Assembly: GCA_934216625.1 (NCBI GenBank)
Contig: CAKQCC010000061.1
Coordinates: 1 to 5,252, forward strand
Direction: 5' to 3'
DNA from: an uncultured Lactobacillaceae bacterium
Lineage (GTDB): Bacteria > Bacillota > Bacilli > Lactobacillales > Lactobacillaceae
DNA length: 5,252 bases
Shown: positions 1 through 3,859 of the stretch, in pieces
How the letters are laid out: each line of letters begins with the position of its first letter
Numbering within the stretch: the first letter of the stretch is position 1
The notes under the pieces: generated by a model
What the model was told of the DNA's origin: nothing
The model's database searches: none
What the model saw: only the letters and a program-made list of their open reading frames with translations
Program-made: the position numbers and the translations under genes

Positions 1-183
1 GAAGCCAGAGGTTACGACGCGCACCAGCAAAACGTCCGCACTAATTACGCTAACCACTCATTAAGCTTAAAAGCTCATGGTTACCAGCAACTGGTTGACG
101 GGATCAACTGGCTGATTACCCTAACCAAATCGGTTTTTGCTTACCAGATTTCAGCTAATAATCACTACTACATCGATATTTAG
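1..183 (+). CDS. 3' end of an unidentified protein gene (left-truncated)
   Basis: Sixty codons stay open from the first base and end in TAG at 181-183; the start lies outside the window. The visible tail is soluble, rich in Tyr, Asn and His, and ends in Tyr-Ile-Asp-Ile. Residues 19-35 (His-Ser-Leu-Ser-Leu-Lys-Ala-His-Gly-Tyr and following) loosely resemble the last conserved block of SGNH/GDSL hydrolases, where a catalytic Asp-x-x-His precedes Gly-Tyr. However, the position where Asp would be expected is Tyr16, so I do not assign that family. The gene is followed by its own intrinsic terminator at 228-261, which supports a real gene end here. Its stop codon overlaps the stop codon of the convergent minus-strand gene. 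Function is unknown from what is visible. Confidence 0.75.
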   Translation, partial: EARGYDAHQQNVRTNYANHSLSLKAHGYQQLVDGINWLITLTKSVFAYQISANNHYYIDI

Positions 184-455
184 CTCGCGATCGAAATCAA
201 CGCGAAAATCAATGAATAAATAATCACGGCATCAATTTCTAAAATTGCGATGCCTTTTTTTCTGACCTTAGCTAGAACGTCAGTTTGGCAAGTGTCGATA
301 AAAATCGTAATTGCCACCCCGACCCAGTTCCACACTAAGCCCAGCGGCCGAACCGAAACTCGCGATAATACACACACTAAATCAATCATCAGCAGTCCGA
401 ACGTAATCGCGTTCAGTGTAATCACCAACCGCCGGTATAATTTCTGACGATTCAC
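180..455 (-). CDS. Small membrane protein, 91 residues, unknown function
   Basis: Read leftwards from a GTG start at 455-453. A strong AGGAG lies seven bases upstream, which fixes this start; the stop is TAA at 182-180. The protein is very hydrophobic, with likely membrane segments at about residues 9-31, 38-56 and 67-90. Between the second and third is a short positive stretch (Lys63, Arg65, Lys66, Lys67), suggesting a cytoplasmic loop. There is no signal-peptide cleavage site or catalytic motif. It starts only 21 bp after the stop of the 158-residue membrane protein gene, so the two are almost certainly cotranscribed and may act together in the membrane. Oddly, its last third also carries the terminator of the convergent gene, and its stop overlaps that gene's stop. 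I do not recognise the family. The ribosome binding site and hydrophobic pattern argue that it is real despite its size. Confidence 0.75.
   Translation of the reverse strand: MNRQKLYRRLVITLNAITFGLLMIDLVCVLSRVSVRPLGLVWNWVGVAITIFIDTCQTDVLAKVRKKGIAILEIDAVIIYSLIFALISIAS
228..261 (+). terminator. Intrinsic terminator of the left-edge plus-strand gene
   Basis: GGCATC at 228-233 pairs with GATGCC at 249-254. The stem continues inward with AATTT (234-238) against AAATT (242-246), with a two-base bulge (247-248) and a three-base loop. Seven T residues follow at 255-261 on the plus strand. The element is about 45 bp past the TAG at 181-183, a normal distance for that gene. It lies wholly within the coding sequence of the minus-strand 91-residue gene, where the T run becomes Lys-Lys codons. 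Confidence 0.85.
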
Positions 456-476
456 GCTAAAGCTCCTTTCCGAAAA

Positions 477-953
477 CTAATAATCATTATCATCTTTGTT
501 ATGTTCTTGTGAAATGTATAACGTAATCCGGAATAATTCGTAGATCAACGTCGAAACTTCTAAAATTCCGGCAATTAGCAATGACAACCATAACGAAGCT
601 AACAAGATTGAAATCCAGTAAGTCCCCGGAAAATTAAAGGCCAACGACAGCAGTGAAATTACTGAAATGGTAAAGTAAATCGTAATCGTGATCAGGATCT
701 GATGCATAATTACGATGTCGGTCTGCAAATCCTGCATGGCGTGCATAAACTGTGAGTCACTCTGCATCGGCAGATAAGCTAGCCCAATAAACATCAGGCA
801 AGTAATAAACGATGCGAACGAAATGGTGTCGCTCATAATTGATGAATAATTAGGTAATTTGGACGGAGAAAAGCGTTTCCAAACGCAGGCGATTAGAATC
901 AAGACACTAAAAAAACCAATGTAGGTATTTCGATTTAAGTACTTAGAATGCAT
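477..953 (-). CDS. Multi-pass membrane protein, 158 residues, unknown function
   Basis: Starts at ATG 953-951, preceded on the minus strand by GTGGTGAT, which pairs with the end of 16S rRNA, and stops at TAG 479-477. Likely membrane segments lie at about residues 11-26, 43-61, 84-107 and 112-140. The tail from 148 on is charged (His-Asn-Lys-Asp-Asp-Asn-Asp-Tyr). A loop at about residues 63-83 holds Met- and Asp-rich polar sequence. There are no ABC, kinase, peptidase or transporter motifs. It is followed after 21 bp by the 91-residue membrane protein gene, so both likely form one mRNA from the extended -10 promoter at 987-1014. The basic 216-residue gene lies 49 bp upstream in the same direction and could also read through into it. 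I do not recognise the family; a subunit of a small membrane complex is an inference from the pairing only. Confidence 0.82.
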   Translation of the reverse strand: MHSKYLNRNTYIGFFSVLILIACVWKRFSPSKLPNYSSIMSDTISFASFITCLMFIGLAYLPMQSDSQFMHAMQDLQTDIVIMHQILITITIYFTISVISLLSLAFNFPGTYWISILLASLWLSLLIAGILEVSTLIYELFRITLYISQEHNKDDNDY

Positions 954-986
954 GGCATCACCACTTCTAAAAATAATTCATTTTTT

Positions 987-1014
987 ATTATAACAGAACC
1001 AGTCAGCTTTTGAA
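987..1014 (-). promoter_or_regulatory. Extended -10 promoter for the membrane protein pair
   Basis: On the minus strand a perfect TATAAT (992-987) is preceded by TG one base away (TGTTATAAT, 995-987), an extended -10. TTCAAA (1014-1009) lies 16 bases upstream and matches the -35 consensus at four of six positions. The element overlaps the last codons of the 216-residue gene and would start a transcript about 25 bases before the ATG at 953. Confidence 0.7.
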
Positions 1015-1653
1015 TTGAGAATCAACGACTTTGACGACCGTTAAAACGATTTTAACTAAAGATTGGCGACTAATTACTTCGCTAAACAGGATCCCGTGTG
1101 AAAGGTCAGCTAATAGCCAATAGGTCCCCCGGTCAATTCCGGAATACTTTAATACGAAGCTGGTAATGCCCTTGCCGAAAACAATTCGGTACGGAAACGG
1201 TAGTTTAGTAACCAGGTGACTAGCTAAATCACGGGCCATCAAATTGATTTGCCTGGCTTTAAATTCCGGCTTCTCGCTGGTCATAATTTTGAACTGCTGT
1301 TGGTTACGACCAGCTAACCTCCGGCAAACCCGGCGTTGAATTAAGTGACCGTATTTAGCAAAGCCAACCGGATATTTAGCCGCTAATTTTTCCAAGAACG
1401 TCCTAAATTTACGTTGACGAATTCGGGGCGAACGGAAATCACGATTGATGCGGTGAGTGCCCCACTCAAAAGCTCCGTAACACTTAAAAAGTTCCAGTCG
1501 AGGGCCAGGCCGCTCCTGAATAAAATTAAAAATGGCAACGTTTTCGAGCAAACTTCTCGCTAAAATTAACCGATCGGTAATCGCCAGTTGATCGGTCCGA
1601 ATCAAATTAGCCTGTCGTTTAATTTGGAACCGGAATTGACGCAAATCATTCAT
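1003..1653 (-). CDS. Basic protein of 216 residues, unknown function
   Basis: Starts at ATG 1653-1651 with AGGTGATC five bases upstream, an excellent ribosome binding site. An in-frame TGA at 1662-1660 rules out a longer form, and the stop is TGA at 1005-1003. The protein is strongly basic, especially at about residues 68-116, where many Arg and Lys residues (Arg71, Arg74, Arg77, Arg79, Arg81, Arg107, Arg108, Arg111, Arg112, Arg116) suggest contact with nucleic acid or acidic surfaces. There is no obvious helix-turn-helix, zinc site or nuclease motif. Residues 184-209 become hydrophobic but are too interrupted by charges for a confident membrane segment. It is transcribed divergently from the three-gene operon across a shared 279-bp control region, and points toward the membrane protein pair. 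I do not recognise the family. The start signal and open frame make the gene credible. Confidence 0.7.
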   Translation of the reverse strand: MNDLRQFRFQIKRQANLIRTDQLAITDRLILARSLLENVAIFNFIQERPGPRLELFKCYGAFEWGTHRINRDFRSPRIRQRKFRTFLEKLAAKYPVGFAKYGHLIQRRVCRRLAGRNQQQFKIMTSEKPEFKARQINLMARDLASHLVTKLPFPYRIVFGKGITSFVLKYSGIDRGTYWLLADLSHGILFSEVISRQSLVKIVLTVVKVVDSQFKS

Positions 1654-1719
1654 CCAAGATCACCTAATTTAGAAATTAACCAAGTTTCAAACGATGGTTC
1701 AGTAATCAAACCGGTCTTA

Positions 1720-1748
1720 ATTATTGACCATGATCACCAGCCTGGCAA
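1720..1748 (-). promoter_or_regulatory. Candidate promoter for the 216-residue gene
   Basis: On the minus strand, TTGCCA (1748-1743) and AATAAT (1725-1720) each match consensus at five of six positions and are spaced by exactly 17 bases. Transcription would start near 1713, leaving a leader of about 60 bases before the ATG at 1653. Read from motif match and spacing only. Confidence 0.6.
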
Positions 1749-1753
1749 GTTAT

Positions 1754-1799
1754 TTCGGATCTAAAGATACCGTTCATGATGTGGGAGCTTTACTCCGAA
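1754..1799. repeat. Inverted repeat (stem-loop) in the divergent control region
   Basis: TTCGGA (1754-1759) pairs with TCCGAA (1794-1799), and TAAAG (1762-1766) with CTTTA (1788-1792). This gives an 11-bp arm with a small internal loop around a 21-base centre. No T run follows on either strand, so it is not an intrinsic terminator. It lies upstream of both divergent promoters and could be an operator or a structured element; neither role is shown. Confidence 0.5.
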
Positions 1800-1811
1800 G
1801 CTAACGCCAAA

Positions 1812-1841
1812 TTAATTAGCATTAAGCAATGATCTAATTAA
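1812..1841. repeat. AT-rich inverted repeat in the divergent control region
   Basis: TTAATTAG (1812-1819) is mirrored by CTAATTAA (1834-1841), and the stem continues inward with CATT (1820-1823) against AATG (1828-1831) around a four-base centre, with a two-base bulge. It sits about 40-70 bp upstream of the plus-strand promoter candidates, a usual place for a regulator site. It lacks a terminator T tract. AT richness raises the chance of coincidence. Confidence 0.45.
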
Positions 1842-1880
1842 CGATTTATGATTTAACCCTTTTTCGATTCACCAATCTTT

Positions 1881-1910
1881 TTGTTATCAAAAATTAAGGT
1901 ATGCTAAACT
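1881..1910 (+). promoter_or_regulatory. Candidate promoter for the three-gene operon
   Basis: TTGTTA (1881-1886) and TAAACT (1905-1910) each match consensus at four of six positions, with 18-base spacing. A competing -10 is TATGCT (1900-1905) without a good -35. Another is the extended TGTTATCAA (1882-1890) with a poor -35 near 1863. A promoter in this AT-rich stretch is very likely; the exact hexamers are uncertain. Confidence 0.4.
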
Positions 1911-1920
1911 AAAGTTGGTA

Positions 1921-1926
1921 AGGGAG
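1921..1926 (+). promoter_or_regulatory. Ribosome binding site that selects the GTG start at 1933
   Basis: AGGGAG lies six bases before GTG at 1933-1935. It falls inside the reading frame if the more upstream TTG at 1915 were used, and that TTG has no binding site of its own. The GTG is therefore the preferred start. Confidence 0.75.
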
Positions 1927-1932
1927 AATTTC

Positions 1933-2595
1933 GTGGACGACCAAGAATTATTGGAGCAGCTTAAAAAGACCCAGCGTTTGTTAGCCCAACTTGAATTTAA
2001 ATCGAGACACCGAAAACTTTCGGTCAAAAAGTTATTACACTTTTATTATCGTAATCATCGTGAAAAACTAGACCGGGACAACCCCGGAGTTCTAATTAAA
2101 ATTGCTCAACTGGTCAGTGACCGGAACGTTCACTTTCTATTATTTATGTTCGGGGTGGCCTACCCGATCTCAGTAATGAGCGGCCGGTTGATTAAAACGT
2201 TTACCCACGCCATTTCACTTGGGATGGTCAGCAAATACATCGTCTTTGACGTTACTAGCAACATTTTTATCTACATCTTATTATTAGTAACTTACCTACT
2301 CGTAATTATGTGGCTATGCCGAACGTACCATCAGGCCAATCTAACGAATCAAAAAATCACTAAAAAGCTCAATCGCTTCATGCGCAACATCTACAATGAA
2401 GTTCTTCAGTACATTATTAATATGTTCACAATCTACGCGACTTTGATCGGCACCATCTTCACCATTTCGTCATCAATTAACAAACTAAAAATCGTGCTGA
2501 TCATCGCCTTTTTCTTTTCGCTCATTATCATCCCGGTTCTAAGCATCAGCTTGTTTGTATCAACCGTCAACCGGATTAATGACATGCGAGATTAA
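1933..2595 (+). CDS. Membrane protein with N-terminal cytoplasmic helix, 220 residues
   Basis: The frame is open from TTG at 1915, but the AGGGAG at 1921-1926 points to GTG 1933 as the start; the stop is TAA at 2593-2595. Residues 1-60 are charged and heptad-like (Leu-rich with Gln, Lys, Glu), likely a helical or short coiled-coil domain. Membrane segments follow at about 66-84, 108-129, 157-180 and 186-210. A basic polar loop of about 25 residues (130-155, with Lys141, Lys144, Lys145, Arg148, Arg151) separates the second and third. There is no signal peptide and no recognisable transporter, kinase or enzyme motif. It is the first gene of a three-gene operon, 32 bp before the 101-residue gene. 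I do not know the family. Its role may be to anchor or gate something for the two soluble partners, which is inference from gene order. Confidence 0.82.
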   Translation: MDDQELLEQLKKTQRLLAQLEFKSRHRKLSVKKLLHFYYRNHREKLDRDNPGVLIKIAQLVSDRNVHFLLFMFGVAYPISVMSGRLIKTFTHAISLGMVSKYIVFDVTSNIFIYILLLVTYLLVIMWLCRTYHQANLTNQKITKKLNRFMRNIYNEVLQYIINMFTIYATLIGTIFTISSSINKLKIVLIIAFFFSLIIIPVLSISLFVSTVNRINDMRD

Positions 2596-2627
2596 ACCTG
2601 TTATTCTATAAGTAAAGAAGGGAAAAC

Positions 2628-2933
2628 ATGAATCCAGAAGATCAAGTAACTTATATCGTCCTCAAGACACTCATTCACAAAGCCGAAAATGATTCGGCAG
2701 CTTACCAAGCGGCGATCCGAAAGGCCAACCAAGTCGACCCAGGAAATCATCTGGTGGCGGATACTTTAAGGTTGATTGACGCTAATCATAACCAATTCTT
2801 GAATTGCCCGATTAAACTTCAAGGCGCAAACTACACTAAGCCGATTCCGGATCTCGATTCGGGGAGCAGTAAACCATGGGTGACCCACGTTGGTAAACTT
2901 GAATTAAAGCGACTCGAATTTGATTATAAATAA
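2628..2933 (+). CDS. Small soluble protein, 101 residues, unknown function
   Basis: ATG at 2628 is preceded by AGAAGGGA (2616-2623), and the stop is TAA at 2931-2933. Residues 1-55 look helical: two amphipathic stretches, about 4-35 and 40-56, with Ala-, Asp- and Asn-rich faces and a Pro-Gly break at 38-39, vaguely like a helical-repeat pair. The second half (60-101) is richer in Pro, Gly and beta-forming residues and ends in a charged tail. There is no signal peptide, membrane segment, Cys pair or catalytic motif. It is the middle gene of the operon, 32 bp after the membrane protein and 14 bp before the 251-residue gene, so all three are likely made together. I do not recognise it; an adaptor or regulator of its neighbours is only one possibility. 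Confidence 0.75.
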   Translation: MNPEDQVTYIVLKTLIHKAENDSAAYQAAIRKANQVDPGNHLVADTLRLIDANHNQFLNCPIKLQGANYTKPIPDLDSGSSKPWVTHVGKLELKRLEFDYK

Positions 2934-2947
2934 AAGGAAGAATCGTC

Positions 2948-3703
2948 ATGGATCTAAAAGACCTAACTAAACTAACTAAGCAAGAACATTTTATGCTTGA
3001 TACCGGAATCTACCTTGTTTTCAAGCACGCCAATGATCTTGATCATTTGGCTAAAATCAAAATTGATCCAGCTCATGAAGATATCGAGTGGCAGTTCGAC
3101 AACGGACAAAGTGTTCACTATCAAGTCACTTACAGTCACAATCATCGTCTTTCAACTATGCTTGACACTTTTGTGGCCGAAAGTATCGACCGCCAAAAAC
3201 ACCTTAAATCAAACATTGACCAATACGTGTTTTTAACCAACTTATCATTCCCACTGGGCAAAAGTTACGAAAATCCGGCGAACTTTAAAAAGGGAAGTCA
3301 CGTTACTCTTTATTCCAAATCAATGAATGACGACCAGCGAAACGCCATTTTAAATGGTTTCAAGAAGAGTCCCCTTAATCCCAAAACGAAGCGCTTCCAA
3401 AAGTTTTTCAAAGCTTTCTGGAAACGGTTCGTGATTGAGCAACCGGACTTCAACGAAGATGATGACATTTCGAGAAGTAATCAGCTACTTTCTCGATTAC
3501 TCAAGACCCTTCAAGCTAAATATACGGTAACCGACAACGATCTAATCGTCTTAGCAAAACTCCTGAAACCAATTCGGCAGGTCTTAAATTGCAATTTGTG
3601 GGCCAATAATTTCGATTACCAGCACCACGTTTACGTTCCGGGAAGCCGCCTGCAAGCAATTCTAAAACCCAACGTCGATCAATTAAAACCTAAACAAGCC
3701 TAG
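2948..3703 (+). CDS. Soluble protein of 251 residues, unknown function
   Basis: ATG at 2948 follows AGGAAG (2935-2940) at a seven-base gap, and the stop is TAG at 3701-3703. The protein is hydrophilic with no signal peptide or membrane segment, so probably cytoplasmic. The N-terminal part (about 15-130) mixes beta strands and helices and is rich in His and Asp. A basic aromatic patch at about 145-162 (Lys-, Phe- and Arg-rich) is followed by an acidic run (Glu170, Asp171-173) and a helical C-terminal region at 177-215. The scattered His and Asp residues do not form a metal or nuclease motif that I can name. It is the last gene of the operon, 14 bp after the 101-residue gene and directly before the terminator at 3724-3752. 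The family is unknown to me. Confidence 0.8.
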   Translation: MDLKDLTKLTKQEHFMLDTGIYLVFKHANDLDHLAKIKIDPAHEDIEWQFDNGQSVHYQVTYSHNHRLSTMLDTFVAESIDRQKHLKSNIDQYVFLTNLSFPLGKSYENPANFKKGSHVTLYSKSMNDDQRNAILNGFKKSPLNPKTKRFQKFFKAFWKRFVIEQPDFNEDDDISRSNQLLSRLLKTLQAKYTVTDNDLIVLAKLLKPIRQVLNCNLWANNFDYQHHVYVPGSRLQAILKPNVDQLKPKQA

Positions 3704-3723
3704 AAATAAATCAATTCAAAATT

Positions 3724-3752
3724 AAAGGCGCAATTTAAAATTGCGCTTTTTT
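3724..3752 (+). terminator. Intrinsic terminator of the three-gene operon
   Basis: GCGCAATT (3728-3735) pairs perfectly with AATTGCGC (3739-3746) around a three-base loop, followed by six T residues (3747-3752). The A run at 3724-3726 can pair with part of the T run. It starts 20-25 bases after the stop at 3703 and separates the operon from the surface protein gene. Confidence 0.92.
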
Positions 3753-3759
3753 AGTAACA

Positions 3760-3787
3760 TTGGTAAATCAACGCTAATTGTTATAAC
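3760..3787 (+). promoter_or_regulatory. Extended -10 promoter for the surface protein gene
   Basis: TTGGTA (3760-3765) and TATAAC (3782-3787) are spaced by 16 bases, and TG one base before the -10 gives an extended element (TGTTATAAC, 3779-3787). The -10 lies inside a perfect 10-bp palindrome, TGTTATAACA (3779-3788), which could also be a protein site. A second AT-rich -10-like TATAAA lies at 3809-3814 without a clear -35. The leader would be about 65 bases. Confidence 0.55.
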
Positions 3788-3859
3788 ATTACTTATAGTA
3801 GAACTAATTATAAACTAAACGTTCGAAGATCAATCATCTCGTTAAGAAGGCCTTTTATA

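Larger units (their letters stand above)
1654..1932. other. Divergent intergenic control region, 279 bp
   Basis: No gene with start signals was found here. The stretch holds a leftward promoter candidate (1720-1748), rightward promoter candidates (about 1863-1910), two sizeable inverted repeats (1754-1799, 1812-1841) and two minor ones: GGTT/AACC at 1696-1712 and GGTC/GACC at 1713-1729. The shared region suggests the 216-residue gene and the three-gene operon could be coordinately controlled, which is inference. Confidence 0.6.

Noticed and set aside
86..112. CAACTGG direct repeat with a GTTGA/TCAAC inverted repeat, considered as a minus-strand terminator
   Set aside because: The stem is only five base pairs and no T tract follows on the minus strand; it lies in the coding end of the left-edge gene.
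1..183. Assignment of the left-edge gene to the SGNH/GDSL hydrolases
   Set aside because: Only a weak His...Gly-Tyr resemblance is visible, the expected Asp is replaced by Tyr, and the diagnostic N-terminal block is outside the window.
250..447. Plus-strand 65-codon open frame
   Set aside because: It is antisense to the 91-residue membrane protein gene, lacks a ribosome binding site and begins within the terminator stem and T tract.
1915..1932. TTG at 1915 as start of the 220-residue membrane protein
   Set aside because: No ribosome binding site precedes it, and the AGGGAG inside this extension is ideally placed for GTG 1933.
2997..3236. Plus-strand 79-codon open frame
   Set aside because: It lies entirely within the 251-residue gene in another frame, has no ribosome binding site, and the host gene has clear start signals.
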